Source: Streptomyces griseoruber | GTDB lineage: Bacteria > Actinomycetota > Actinomycetes > Streptomycetales > Streptomycetaceae | Direction: 5' to 3' | DNA: 64,000 nt | Assembly (NCBI RefSeq): GCF_001514205.1 | Contig: NZ_KQ948768.1 | Coordinates: 331,903-395,902, forward strand | In this document: piece by piece, positions 25,287-33,626 of the stretch | Layout: each line of letters begins with the position of its first letter | Numbering within the stretch: position 1 is the stretch's first letter | Translations under genes and position numbers: made by a program | Notes under the pieces: generated by a model | Seen by the model: the letters and a program-made list of their open reading frames with translations, nothing else | Database searches by the model: none | What the model was told of the DNA's origin: nothing

Positions 25287-26050
25287 GAGGCCGCCGCCGG
25301 GCGCAGTCTGAGTCCCTGCATACCGCCGTCGACCGCGAGGGCGGTGCCGGTGACGGACGCCGCCGCGGGGCCGGCCAGGTAGCCGATCGCCGCCGCGACC
25401 TCCTCTGCGCTGACCAGCCGCCCCATGGGCTGGCGGGCGTCCAGGGCGGCCCGCTCGGCCGCCGGGTCGTCCGCGGCGTCCAGGAGCCGCGCGACCCACG
25501 GGGTGTCCGCGGTGCCCGGGTTGACGCAGTTGACACGGATGCCCTCGCGGACGTGGTCGGCTGCCATGGCCAGGGTCAGGGCGAGGACCGCGCCCTTGCT
25601 GGCGGAGTACAGCGCGCGCTGCGGGAGGCCCGCGGTGGCCGCGATGGAGCAGGTGTTGACGATGGAGGCGTGTGCCGAGCGGCGCAGATACGGCAGGGCG
25701 GCCCGGCTGGTGCGCACCATGCCGAGGAGGTTGACGTCCAGAACGTGGTGCCACTGGTCGTCGGTGTTGTCCTCGATGGTGCCGACGGCGCCGATGCCCG
25801 CGTTGTTGACCACGACGTCCAGGCCGCCGAGCCGCGCGGCGGCCTCGTCGACGGCGGCGCGTACCGAGGCGTCGTCACGGACGTCGGCTCGCAGGGCGGG
25901 CAACGGGCGTGGCACCCCGGAGGGGTCGAGGTCGAGTACGGCCACCGTGGCGCCCTGGGCGACGAACATCCGGGTCGTGGCGAGCCCGATTCCGGAGGCC
26001 CCGCCCGTGACGACCACCCGCAGGCCCCTCATGCCGGCCGGGCCGGTCAC
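25283..26050 (-). CDS. SDR, probable 2-keto-3-deoxy-L-fuconate dehydrogenase
   Basis: A 255-aa classical SDR: TGGASGIG (about residue 14), LDLD after strand 2 (NAD), NNAGIGAVG, NTCSIAA with YSASK, and NPGTADTPW after strand 6, ending in DGGMQGL. The last motif (the DGG of the C-terminal strand) is typical of tetrameric sugar-acid SDRs. In the non-phosphorylative fucose pathway this enzyme oxidises the C4 hydroxyl of 2-keto-3-deoxy-L-fuconate to the 2,4-diketo acid. GTG 26050 follows AGGAGG and overlaps the dehydratase stop (GTGA). Confidence 0.83.
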   Translation of the reverse strand: MTGPAGMRGLRVVVTGGASGIGLATTRMFVAQGATVAVLDLDPSGVPRPLPALRADVRDDASVRAAVDEAAARLGGLDVVVNNAGIGAVGTIEDNTDDQWHHVLDVNLLGMVRTSRAALPYLRRSAHASIVNTCSIAATAGLPQRALYSASKGAVLALTLAMAADHVREGIRVNCVNPGTADTPWVARLLDAADDPAAERAALDARQPMGRLVSAEEVAAAIGYLAGPAAASVTGTALAVDGGMQGLRLRPAAAS

Positions 26051-27396
26051 GCGCCCTCCTGTCCGGCGAGATCGGCGGCCCAGAACGAGCCGTCGGGATA
26101 GCGGTAGGCGTCGATGGACTCGGGGCGCATGGTGGCGGAGAAGCCGGGGGTGAGCGGTGCCGTGTAGTGGCCGTCGCGGATGAGCACGGGCGCGGTGAAG
26201 TGGTCGTGGAGGTGGTCGACGTACTCGATGACCCGGTTCTCGGTCGTGCCGGACAGGGCCAGGTAGTCGAACATCGACAGGTGCTGGACCAGTTCGCACA
26301 GTCCGACACCACCGGCGTGCGGGCACACCGGTACGCCGAACTTGGCGGCGAGGAGCAGGATGGCCAGGTTCTCGTTGACACCGCCGACGCGGGCCGAGTC
26401 GATCTGGAGCACGTCGATGGCGTCGGCCTGGAGAAGCTGTTTGAAGATGATCCGGTTCTGCACGTGCTCCCCGGTGGCGACCCTCACCGGGGCGACCGCC
26501 TCGCGGATGGTGGCGTGGCCGAGGATGTCGTCGGGGCTGGTGGGCTCCTCGATCCAGTAGGGGTCGAACGCGGCCAGCGCGGTGGTCCACTCGATCGCCT
26601 CGCCGATGTTCCAGCGCTGGTTGGCGTCGATGGCGATGCGGATGCCGTCGCCGACGGCGGCGCGGGCGGTGCGCAGCCGCCTGATGTCGTCGTCGAGATC
26701 GGCGCCGACCTTCAGCTTGATCTGCGTGAAGCCGTCGGCGACGGCCTGCTTGGCGAGCCGGGTGAGCTTCTCGTCGGAGTAGCCGAGCCAGCCCGGCGAG
26801 GTCGTGTAGCCCGGGTAGCCGCGTTCCAGCAGGACGGACTCCCGTTCCGCCAGTCCGGCACGGCCTTCCCGCAGCAGGGTCAACGCGTCCTCGGGGGTGA
26901 GGGTGTCGGCGATGTAGCGGAAGTCGACCTGGGAGACGAGCCACTCGGGGTCGGCGTGGGCGAGCAGGCGCCACAGGGGCTGCCCGGCCCGCTTGGCTGC
27001 CATGTCCCACACGGCGTTGACGACCGCGCCGATCGCCATGTGCATCACGCCCTTCTCGGGCCCCAGCCAGCGCAGTTGGCTGTCCCCGATCAGATCGCGG
27101 TTGAGTGAGCCGGGGTCGGCGCACAGCTCGTCCACCGAACGGCCGACGAGATGGGGGCTCAACGCTCCGATCGCGGCGACCTGGACGTCGTTGCCGCGTC
27201 CGATGGTGAAGCAGAAGCCGTGACCTTCCAGACCGTCGCCGTCGTCGGTGCGCAGGATGACGTACGCGGCGGAGTAGTCGGGGTCGGGGTTCATCGCGTC
27301 GGATCCGTCCAGTTCCCGGGAGGTGGGGAAGCGGACGTCGAACGTGTCGACGGCGGTGATCCGGGCGGGGGTTGCAGTCACAGGGGTGCCTTTCAC
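26047..27396 (-). CDS. L-fuconate dehydratase (enolase superfamily)
   Basis: A 449-aa mandelate-racemase/enolase superfamily dehydratase producing 2-keto-3-deoxy-L-fuconate. Visible catalytic residues: KxK in TQIKLKVGADLDDD (about 220), metal ligand Asp in IDANQRWN (about 248), Glu in WIEEPTSPDD (about 274), Glu in ATGEHVQNRI (about 301), Asp in LQIDSARVGGVNEN (about 325), and the His of CPHAGGVGLCE (about 353). The N-terminal capping domain (VDTFDVRFPTSRELDGSDAM) matches the fuconate dehydratase type rather than galactonate dehydratase. Overlaps the FAH gene by four bases. Defines the pathway of the whole operon. Confidence 0.9.
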   Translation of the reverse strand: MKGTPVTATPARITAVDTFDVRFPTSRELDGSDAMNPDPDYSAAYVILRTDDGDGLEGHGFCFTIGRGNDVQVAAIGALSPHLVGRSVDELCADPGSLNRDLIGDSQLRWLGPEKGVMHMAIGAVVNAVWDMAAKRAGQPLWRLLAHADPEWLVSQVDFRYIADTLTPEDALTLLREGRAGLAERESVLLERGYPGYTTSPGWLGYSDEKLTRLAKQAVADGFTQIKLKVGADLDDDIRRLRTARAAVGDGIRIAIDANQRWNIGEAIEWTTALAAFDPYWIEEPTSPDDILGHATIREAVAPVRVATGEHVQNRIIFKQLLQADAIDVLQIDSARVGGVNENLAILLLAAKFGVPVCPHAGGVGLCELVQHLSMFDYLALSGTTENRVIEYVDHLHDHFTAPVLIRDGHYTAPLTPGFSATMRPESIDAYRYPDGSFWAADLAGQEGA

Positions 27397-28244
27397 GCTG
27401 GGGCGAAGGTCTGGCGCTGGCCACCGAGCCCGTCGATCTCCGGCTCGACGGTGTCACCCGGGCGGAGATACGGGGTGCCGGGCAGGCCGAGGGCGACGCC
27501 GGCGGGCGTGCCGGTGTTGATGACGTCGCCGGGTTCCAGCACCATGTAGCGGCTGAGGTACGCCACGAGGTGGGCGACGGGGAAGATCATGTCGCGGGTG
27601 TTGCCGTCCTGCCGCTTGACGCCGTTGACGCTCAGCCGCAGTCCGAGGTTCTGCGGGTCGGCGACCTCGTCCGCGGTGACCAGCCAGGGGCCGAGCGGGT
27701 TGAAGGTCTCGCAGGACTTGCCGAGGTCCCACTGGGGCGAGTACTCCAGCTGGAACTCCCGCTCGGAGACGTCGTGGCTGACCGCGTACCCGGCGATCAC
27801 CTCATGGGCCGCGTCGGGCCCGTCGAGGTAGCGCGCCCGCTGTCCGATGACGACCGCGAGTTCGACCTCCCAGTCGGTCTTCACCGAACCTCGCGGGATC
27901 AGCACCTCGTCGTACGGGCCGACGACGGTGCCCGGGTCCTTCATGAACACGACGGGACGGGCGGGTATCGGCGCGCCGGTCTCGGCGGCGTGGTCACGGT
28001 AGTTGAGCCCGACACAGACGATCTTGCCCGGGCGGGTGACGGGCGGCCCGATCCGCAGGCCGTCGGCGTCCAGTTCGGGCAGCTCCCCGGCCGCCACGGC
28101 CGCGCGGGCCCGGTCGACGCCTCCGCAGGAGAGGAAGACGCCGTCGATGTCGGGGGTCACGCCGGAGAGGTCGAGCAGCCGTCCGTCGTCGGTGCGGACC
28201 GCGGGCCGCTCCTCGCCAGGGGCGCCGACGCGCAGCAGTTTCAC
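27393..28244 (-). CDS. FAH-family hydrolase, probable 2,4-diketo-3-deoxy-L-fuconate hydrolase
   Basis: A 283-aa fumarylacetoacetate hydrolase-fold enzyme splitting a C-C bond in a diketo acid; here expected to give pyruvate and L-lactate. Motifs: CVGLNYRDHAAETG (about residue 82), PVVFMKDPGTVVGP, metal-binding Glu residues in DWEVELAVVIG, GYAVSHDVSEREFQ and GKSCETFNPLGPWLV, INTGTPAGVALG near the end. GTG 28244 follows AAGGAG at 7 bases. First gene of the five-gene operon, with its promoter and operator about 100 bases upstream. Confidence 0.87.
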   Translation of the reverse strand: MKLLRVGAPGEERPAVRTDDGRLLDLSGVTPDIDGVFLSCGGVDRARAAVAAGELPELDADGLRIGPPVTRPGKIVCVGLNYRDHAAETGAPIPARPVVFMKDPGTVVGPYDEVLIPRGSVKTDWEVELAVVIGQRARYLDGPDAAHEVIAGYAVSHDVSEREFQLEYSPQWDLGKSCETFNPLGPWLVTADEVADPQNLGLRLSVNGVKRQDGNTRDMIFPVAHLVAYLSRYMVLEPGDVINTGTPAGVALGLPGTPYLRPGDTVEPEIDGLGGQRQTFAPA

Positions 28245-28343
28245 AGGGCAACTCCTTGGACGGAGGGATCGGGGGTGACCGCGCGTGGGCCGATCGGGCG
28301 CACCGGCCGGGCCGTCCGGCGGACGGGACGAACGCCGCGTCGC

Positions 28344-28371
28344 CTCATATTCATCGGAGGAATGGCGGCAA
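28344..28371 (-). promoter_or_regulatory. Promoter of the fuconate operon with operator in the spacer
   Basis: On the minus strand TTGCCG (28371-28366), a 16-base spacer and TATGAG (28349-28344) form a plausible sigma-70-type promoter about 100 bases before the FAH start. The 15-base quasi-palindrome at 28349-28363 fills the spacer, so a bound repressor would exclude RNA polymerase. Spacing and motif match are read directly; use of the promoter is inferred. Confidence 0.5.
28349..28363. promoter_or_regulatory. Operator copy 1 for the sugar regulator
   Basis: ATTCATCGGAGGAAT, a 15-base near-palindrome (two symmetric mismatches plus the centre). It is one of three related copies in the 850-bp control region between the catabolic operon and the ABC transporter operon; the GntR/FadR protein encoded at 32925-33626 is the natural candidate to bind them. 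Confidence 0.6.
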
Positions 28372-28407
28372 CGTGACTGTAGAGGCCACAGAGCGGCCTG
28401 GCAACGC

Positions 28408-28422
28408 ATTCCTCGGATGTAT
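28408..28422. promoter_or_regulatory. Operator copy 2 for the sugar regulator
   Basis: ATTCCTCGGATGTAT. Its reverse complement, ATACATCCGAGGAAT, differs from copy 3 only at the central base, so the two are the same site in opposite orientation. It stands 59 bases from copy 1, between the two divergent operons. Confidence 0.6.
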
Positions 28423-28688
28423 CTGTGGACCGAAGGCATCCTGCCCAGGTCATGCCGTCGCCTTCGGCAGGCCGCGGCCCCACGTGGGCACACCGGATGA
28501 CGCGCCCTCCGATGAATCGTCCCCGGAGCGGTGTACAGCGGCGGCCCGGACAACACGGCTCGCCGCGTCCGTTCCGGAGACACCCGTCCACCGGCACCCG
28601 ACCGCGCACGCCCGCGGGAGCCGTCGCGGGAGCGGCCGCCGAAGCGCCGCACCGCTGTCCTTCATCGAATCGTGAGGTGGGGCCGACT

Positions 28689-28712
28689 GCCGTCGCGGCT
28701 CCACGCGACGGC
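28689..28712. other. Hairpin in the fucose control region
   Basis: GCCGTCGC - 8-base loop - GCGACGGC is a perfect 8-bp inverted repeat in the otherwise gene-free interval 28245-29096. It may separate the two divergent control regions or act in an RNA leader. Apart from this hairpin, the three operator copies and the promoter candidates, nothing else was recognised in the interval. Confidence 0.35.
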
Positions 28713-28827
28713 GGGCAGGTGCAGGTAAGCGCAGATCAGAGGCTGCCTCCGGCAGCATCTGCCGCGCCCTGCGCCGGTCGCCGACAGCTGTGCTCCACGG
28801 GCCCGACAATTCGATGGAGCCCACCTC

Positions 28828-28857
28828 TTGTCAGCATCGGCAACGCCGTCGTAACGT
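28828..28857 (+). promoter_or_regulatory. Candidate promoter of the sugar ABC transporter operon
   Basis: TTGTCA (28828-28833), 18-base spacer, TAACGT (28852-28857) resemble -35 and -10 boxes. Transcription would start near 28864, placing operator copy 3 (28873-28887) in the first bases of a leader of about 235 nt before the binding-protein start at 29097. Confidence 0.4.
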
Positions 28858-28872
28858 CCTCGACGTCCCGAG

Positions 28873-28887
28873 ATACATCGGAGGAAT
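28873..28887. promoter_or_regulatory. Operator copy 3 for the sugar regulator
   Basis: ATACATCGGAGGAAT, the third copy of the 15-base element, lying just downstream of a candidate promoter for the ABC transporter operon, a position suited to repression by road-block. Confidence 0.6.
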
Positions 28888-29096
28888 CCCCCGGACTGCT
28901 GGTGGGGGCGTTCCTCTCGCCACTCCGGACACCGCAGCGCCCGTTCCGCCCCTCCGTCCCCGCCGGGTCCGGTCCCCGTACGCCCTGCCCGGGCGGCGGC
29001 AACGCCCGCCCGCGGTTCCGCCCCGCGCACCGGCGACCACGTCCCCCATCGGCGTCGCCCCGCGGCTCTTCCCCTGGCTTAGGAGAGAACACGGCC

Positions 29097-30146
29097 ATGA
29101 AGCTCGCTCGTATCCGATCGACCACCGCAGCCGCCGGCGCCGTCCTCGCAGCCCTCGCCCTCGTCACCGCCTGCAACCGGGAGGGCAACAGCTCGGGCGC
29201 GGGCGGCGACAAGCCCGCCATCGGTATCGACCTGCCGCGCTCCGACTCCGACTTCTGGAACTCCTACGCGCAGTACCTCAAGAAGGACATCAAGTCCGAC
29301 GGCGTCAACGCCCTGCCCCTGAGCAACTCGCAGAACGACGTCACCAAGCTGGTCGCCAACGTCCAGGTCTTCGAGAACACCGGCGCCAAGGCAGTCGTCA
29401 TGGCCCCCCAGGACACCGGCGCCATCGCCTCCACGCTGGACACCCTGGCGTCCAAGAAGATCCCTGTGGTCAGCGTCGACACCAGGCCCGACAAGGGCGA
29501 CGTCTACATGGTGGTGCGCGCCGACAACAAGGCGTACGGCACCAAGGCCTGCGAGTTCCTCGGCAAGCAGCTCGGCGGCCAGGGCAAGGTCGCCGAGTTC
29601 CAGGGTGCCCTGGACTCCATCAACGGACGCGACCGGTCCGAGGCGTTCGCCGCCTGTATGAAGGCGAAGTTCCCGAAGATCCAGGTCTTCGAGCTGCCCA
29701 CCGACTGGAAGGGCGACGTGGCCTCCGCCAAGTTGCAGAGCCTGCTCGCCGAGCACCCCGACCTGAACGGCATCTACATGCAGGCCGGCGGCGTCTTCCT
29801 CCAGCCGACCCTGGCCCTGTTGCAGCAGAAGGGCCTGCTCAAGCCGACCGGTACCAAGGGCCACATCACGATCATCTCCAATGACGGCATCCCGCAGGAG
29901 TTCGACGCGATCCGCAAGGGCCAGATCGACGCCACGGTCTCCCAGCCCGCCGACCTCTACGCCAAGTACGCCCTCTACTACGCCCAGGCCGCGGCCGACG
30001 GCAAGACCTTCAAGGCGGGGCCGACCGACCACGACTCCACGATCGTCAAGATCCCCAACGGCCTCGAGGACCAGCTGCCCGCACCGCTGGTGACCAAGGA
30101 CAACGTGGACGACAAGACCCTGTGGGGCAACAGCGTCGGTCAGTGA
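29097..30146 (+). CDS. Sugar ABC transporter substrate-binding lipoprotein
   Basis: A 349-aa periplasmic-binding-protein-like I (ribose-type) lipoprotein that captures the sugar outside the membrane. Signal peptide with lipobox LALVTAC (Cys about residue 24), then IGIDLPRSDSDFWNSYAQYL, AVVMAPQDTGAIASTLDTL, IPVVSVDTRPDKGDVYMVVR, a hinge region with FQGALDSINGRDRSEAF and HITIISNDGIPQEFDAI. ATG 29097 has AGGAGAG eight bases before it. The frame is open far upstream, but only this start gives a lipoprotein signal. First gene of the transporter operon, divergent from the fuconate catabolic genes, so the ligand is likely L-fucose or a related 6-deoxy sugar. Confidence 0.9.
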   Translation: MKLARIRSTTAAAGAVLAALALVTACNREGNSSGAGGDKPAIGIDLPRSDSDFWNSYAQYLKKDIKSDGVNALPLSNSQNDVTKLVANVQVFENTGAKAVVMAPQDTGAIASTLDTLASKKIPVVSVDTRPDKGDVYMVVRADNKAYGTKACEFLGKQLGGQGKVAEFQGALDSINGRDRSEAFAACMKAKFPKIQVFELPTDWKGDVASAKLQSLLAEHPDLNGIYMQAGGVFLQPTLALLQQKGLLKPTGTKGHITIISNDGIPQEFDAIRKGQIDATVSQPADLYAKYALYYAQAAADGKTFKAGPTDHDSTIVKIPNGLEDQLPAPLVTKDNVDDKTLWGNSVGQ

Positions 30147-30226
30147 CAGACCGGAGGGAGAGGCAACCGGCTCTCCCTCCGTCCGGCCCTCCCCCTCGTC
30201 TCCCCACCCGAAGGACGGTATCCACC

Positions 30227-31804
30227 ATGGCGGACACCGCGACCGCCCCGGCGCAGGCCGGCGCAGGCCCGGCTCCGGTGGCCGAGGCCGCCGGAATCAG
30301 CAAGCGGTTCGGCGCCACCGTCGCGCTGCGTGACGCGCGCATCACCATCACAGCGGGCGAGTCGCACGCGCTGGTCGGCCGCAACGGCGCCGGCAAGTCG
30401 ACGCTCGTGTCCATCCTGACCGGACTGCAACCGCCCGACACCGGTGTCCTGCGTTTCTCCGGCGCGCCGGCGCCCGCGTTCGGCGACATCGACGCCTGGC
30501 GCTCCCGGGTCGCCTGCGTCTACCAGCGGTCCACCATCATCCAGGACCTGACCGTCGCCGAGAACCTGTTCCTGAACCGGCAGAGCGACGGAGTGCTGCG
30601 GCCCATCCGCTGGCGGGAGCTCAAGAGGCGGGCCGGGGAACTCCTCGGCGAGTACGGCGTGGACGTCGATCCCGCCGCACGGGCCAGGAACCTCTCGGTG
30701 GAACAGCGGCAGTTCATCGAGATCGCCCGCGCGCTGTCGTTCGGCGCGCGCTTCATCATCCTGGACGAGCCGACCGCGAAACTCGACGCCCGTGGCATCT
30801 CCCGCCTCTTCGACAAGCTCCGCGACCTCCAGCGGCAGGGGGTCGCCTTCCTCTTCATCTCCCACCATCTGCAAGAGGTGTACGACCTCTGCACCACCGT
30901 CACGGTCTACCGCGACGCCGCCCACATCCTCACCGCGCCCGTGGCCGGCCTCGGCCACCAGTCCCTGGTGGAGGCCATGACGGGCGAGTCCGCCGCCACC
31001 GCGATCCCGGTCGCCGCACATTCCGCCCCGGCGCGGGACGGCTCTGCGGAGCTCCTCGCGGTCGAGGGCCTCACGCTCGACGACGCCTGCCGCGACCTCT
31101 CCCTGTCCGTCCGCGCGGGTGAGGTCGTCGGACTGGCCGGCGCCGCGGCGAGCGGCAACGTCCGGGTCGGCGAGGCCGTCGCCGGTCTGCACCCGGCCCG
31201 GCAGGGCACCATCACGGTCGGCGGCCGGCGTGTGCGGACCGGCAGCGTGCCCTCCGCGCTCAAGGCGGGCGTCGGCCTGGTCCCCGAGGACCGGCACATC
31301 CAGGGCCTGGTCAACGACCGCAGTGTGGCGGAGAACGCCACGCTGACCGTCACCGACCAGCTCGGGCCGTTCGGAACCGTCCTCCCGGCGCGTACCCGGT
31401 CGTTCGCCCGGCGCATGATCCGGGATCTGGACATCAAGACTCCGGGCGCGGCCACCCCCGTGTCCGCCCTCTCCGGCGGCAACCAGCAGAAGGTCGTCGT
31501 CGCCAGGGCCCTGGCCACCGACCCCCGGGTACTGGTGGCCATCCGTCCCACCAACGGGGTGGACGTCAAGTCCAAGGAGTTCCTCCTGGGCCGGATCCGG
31601 CAGATCGCCGACGCGGGGAAGGCCGCGCTGATCGTCTCGGACGAACTGGACGACCTCAAGGCGTGCGACCGCGTCGTGGTCATGTTCCACGGCCGTACGG
31701 TCGCCGAGTTCGGCCGCGGCTGGAAGGACGAACAGTTGGTCGCCGCCATGGAGGGCGTGGGAGCCACGTCCGCAGCATCCGACACCGAAGCGCACGGAAG
31801 GTAG
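30227..31804 (+). CDS. Sugar ABC transporter ATPase with two nucleotide-binding domains
   Basis: A 525-aa RbsA/XylG-type double ATPase. The first domain is complete: Walker A VGRNGAGKSTL (about residue 48), signature NLSVEQRQFIEIARAL, Walker B FIILDEPTAKLD and FISHHLQEV with the switch His. The second is degenerate: its Walker A position reads GLAGAAASGNVRVGEAVAG without the lysine, and Walker B reads VLVAIRPTNGVDV without the catalytic Asp-Glu; only the signature LSGGNQQKVVVARAL is intact. One-sided degeneration is common in this family. ATG 30227 after GAAGGACGG. Couples ATP hydrolysis to uptake with the permease that starts two bases after its stop. Confidence 0.9.
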   Translation: MADTATAPAQAGAGPAPVAEAAGISKRFGATVALRDARITITAGESHALVGRNGAGKSTLVSILTGLQPPDTGVLRFSGAPAPAFGDIDAWRSRVACVYQRSTIIQDLTVAENLFLNRQSDGVLRPIRWRELKRRAGELLGEYGVDVDPAARARNLSVEQRQFIEIARALSFGARFIILDEPTAKLDARGISRLFDKLRDLQRQGVAFLFISHHLQEVYDLCTTVTVYRDAAHILTAPVAGLGHQSLVEAMTGESAATAIPVAAHSAPARDGSAELLAVEGLTLDDACRDLSLSVRAGEVVGLAGAAASGNVRVGEAVAGLHPARQGTITVGGRRVRTGSVPSALKAGVGLVPEDRHIQGLVNDRSVAENATLTVTDQLGPFGTVLPARTRSFARRMIRDLDIKTPGAATPVSALSGGNQQKVVVARALATDPRVLVAIRPTNGVDVKSKEFLLGRIRQIADAGKAALIVSDELDDLKACDRVVVMFHGRTVAEFGRGWKDEQLVAAMEGVGATSAASDTEAHGR

Positions 31805-31806
31805 TC

Positions 31807-32847
31807 ATGTCCGCCACCACAGATGTCACCGACACCGCGGCGAACGTGGGAAAGGCAGGCGACACGGACACCGGGCGCGGCCTCGGCCTCGGTCGCTTCC
31901 GCGAGTTGTCGCTGGTCCCCGCCATTCTGGTGCTGGGGCTGATCGGCTTCATCGTCTCGCCGGCCTTCCTGACCTCCGACAACCTCATCGGTGTGGCCCA
32001 GCAGTCCACCGAGCTCAGCCTGCTCGTCCTGGCCACCGCGCTGATTCTGATCGCCGGGCGGATGGACCTGTCCCTGGAGTCCACGATCGGCGTGGCGCCG
32101 GTGATCGCCGTATGGCTGGTGCTGCCCACCCATGGGGCGCGGTTCACCGGCCTCGGGCTGCTGCCCGAGTGGACGGCCGTCCCGCTCTGTCTGCTGGTGG
32201 GCGTGGTGATCGGCGCCGTCAACGGGTTCCTGATCCTGAAGCTGCGCCTCAACGGCTTCATCGTCACCCTCGGCATGCTGACCATGCTCCGCGGACTCCA
32301 GATCGCGATCTCCGAAGGCCAGTCCATCGTGGAACTGCCCTCTTCCTTCACCTATCTGGGCAAGGCGTCGTGGCTGGGTATGCCCGCGGCGATCTGGATC
32401 TGTGTGACGCTGTTCGCGGCAGGCGGCAGCGCGCTGGCCTGGCTGCGGCACGGGCGGGCGCTCTACGCGATCGGCGGCAACGCGGAGGCCGCACGCACCG
32501 CCGGCATCAAGGTCGACCGGATCGTGTGGACGGTCCTGATCCTCGGAAGCCTGCTGGCGGCGTTCGCCGGCATCCTCTACAGCGGCCACTACGGGTCCAT
32601 CTCCGCCACCCAGGGCAGCGGCTGGATCTTCCAGGTCTTCGCGGCCACCGTCATCGGCGGGGTCAGCCTCAACGGCGGCAAGGGATCGGTCTTCGGGGCG
32701 CTCACCGGCGTCCTGACCCTGCAACTGGTCGTGAACGTGATGACCCTGGCGGGCGTCCCGGCGCTCTGGAACCAGTTCCTCAACGGCGCGATCATCATCG
32801 TCGCGCTGGTCATCTCCCGTTTCGCTTCCGGCGAGAAGCAGGAGTAG
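31807..32847 (+). CDS. Sugar ABC transporter permease
   Basis: A 346-aa RbsC/BPD_transp_2-family integral membrane protein, forming the homodimeric channel of the transporter. About ten hydrophobic helices are visible (for example LVPAILVLGLIGFIVSPAFL, VPLCLLVGVVIGAVNGFLIL, AAFAGILYSGHYG). Family motifs: RMDLSLESTIGVAP, LNGFIVTLGMLTMLRGL, YAIGGNAEAARTAGI (the coupling-helix loop) and VIGGVSLNGGKGSVFGAL. Starts two bases after the ATPase stop codon. Confidence 0.92.
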   Translation: MSATTDVTDTAANVGKAGDTDTGRGLGLGRFRELSLVPAILVLGLIGFIVSPAFLTSDNLIGVAQQSTELSLLVLATALILIAGRMDLSLESTIGVAPVIAVWLVLPTHGARFTGLGLLPEWTAVPLCLLVGVVIGAVNGFLILKLRLNGFIVTLGMLTMLRGLQIAISEGQSIVELPSSFTYLGKASWLGMPAAIWICVTLFAAGGSALAWLRHGRALYAIGGNAEAARTAGIKVDRIVWTVLILGSLLAAFAGILYSGHYGSISATQGSGWIFQVFAATVIGGVSLNGGKGSVFGALTGVLTLQLVVNVMTLAGVPALWNQFLNGAIIIVALVISRFASGEKQE

Positions 32848-32924
32848 ATCCCGCTCGGGCGGGCGGCGGCGCCTGGTCGTCCGCCGTCTGCCGCCCGCAC
32901 GGCCCGGTACAGAAAGGCGCTCTC

Positions 32925-33626
32925 GTGGCACTGACGGACGAGGCCATGGACAAGATCAAGGCGATGATCGTCGACGGCGAACTCGCTCCGGGCTCCCGCC
33001 TGCCCAAGGAGGACGTCCTCGCCGGACAGCTCGGTCTGTCCCGCAGCTCTCTGCGCGAGGCCGTGCGAGCCCTGACCGCCATGCGGATCCTCGTCACCCG
33101 CCAGGGCGACGGCACCTACGTGTCGAGTCTCGAACCTCACCTGCTGCTGGAGACACTGTCGTTCGCCTCGGACGTCTCCCAGGGGCAGACGGCCCTGCAG
33201 TTGCTCCAGGTGCGCCGCCTGCTCGAACCGCAGGCCACGGGGCTGGCTGCCGCGCTGCTGGGTCCCGGCGACCTGAGGGAGCTGCGCGCTCTCCTGGCGC
33301 GGTCCCGATCCGCCACCACGGTCGAGGAGTTCGTCGTCCACGACATCGAGTTCCACCTGCGCATCGTGGCGGCCGTCGGGAACCCGGTCCTGTCCATGCT
33401 GCTCCAGGTGCTTTCCACACAGACCCAACGCGTCCGTATCGTTCGGGGCACCCGCGCCGAGCGGGCCGTGGAACACGCCCACCGCGAGCATGAGGAGATC
33501 CTGCGCGCGTTGGAGAACCGGGACGCCCTGTTGGCTGCGTCGGCCGCGACCGTTCACGTGTCCGCCGTCGAGCAGTGGGTCGCGAGGAGTCTGGTGGACA
33601 CGTCGTTGCAGGTCGCCGAGGACTGA
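32925..33626 (+). CDS. GntR/FadR-family regulator of the sugar locus
   Basis: A 233-aa FadR-subfamily repressor. N-terminal winged helix: DKIKAMIVDGELAPGSRLPK, LAGQLGLSRSSLREAVRAL, LVTRQGDGTYVSSL; C-terminal FCD helical domain with the metal/effector residues in VVHDIEFHLRIVAAVGNPVL and EHAHREHEEILRALENRD (Asp and three His). GTG 32925 with a weak AAAGG site. Last gene of the transporter operon, so it is probably autoregulated through the operators at 28.3-28.9 kb. Such proteins release DNA upon binding a pathway sugar acid. Confidence 0.87.
   Translation: MALTDEAMDKIKAMIVDGELAPGSRLPKEDVLAGQLGLSRSSLREAVRALTAMRILVTRQGDGTYVSSLEPHLLLETLSFASDVSQGQTALQLLQVRRLLEPQATGLAAALLGPGDLRELRALLARSRSATTVEEFVVHDIEFHLRIVAAVGNPVLSMLLQVLSTQTQRVRIVRGTRAERAVEHAHREHEEILRALENRDALLAASAATVHVSAVEQWVARSLVDTSLQVAED

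Noticed and set aside
28425..29096. Upstream extension of the sugar-binding protein reading frame
   Set aside because: The translation is low-complexity Pro/Arg/Ser without similarity, includes operator and promoter elements, and would destroy the lipoprotein signal that begins at 29097.
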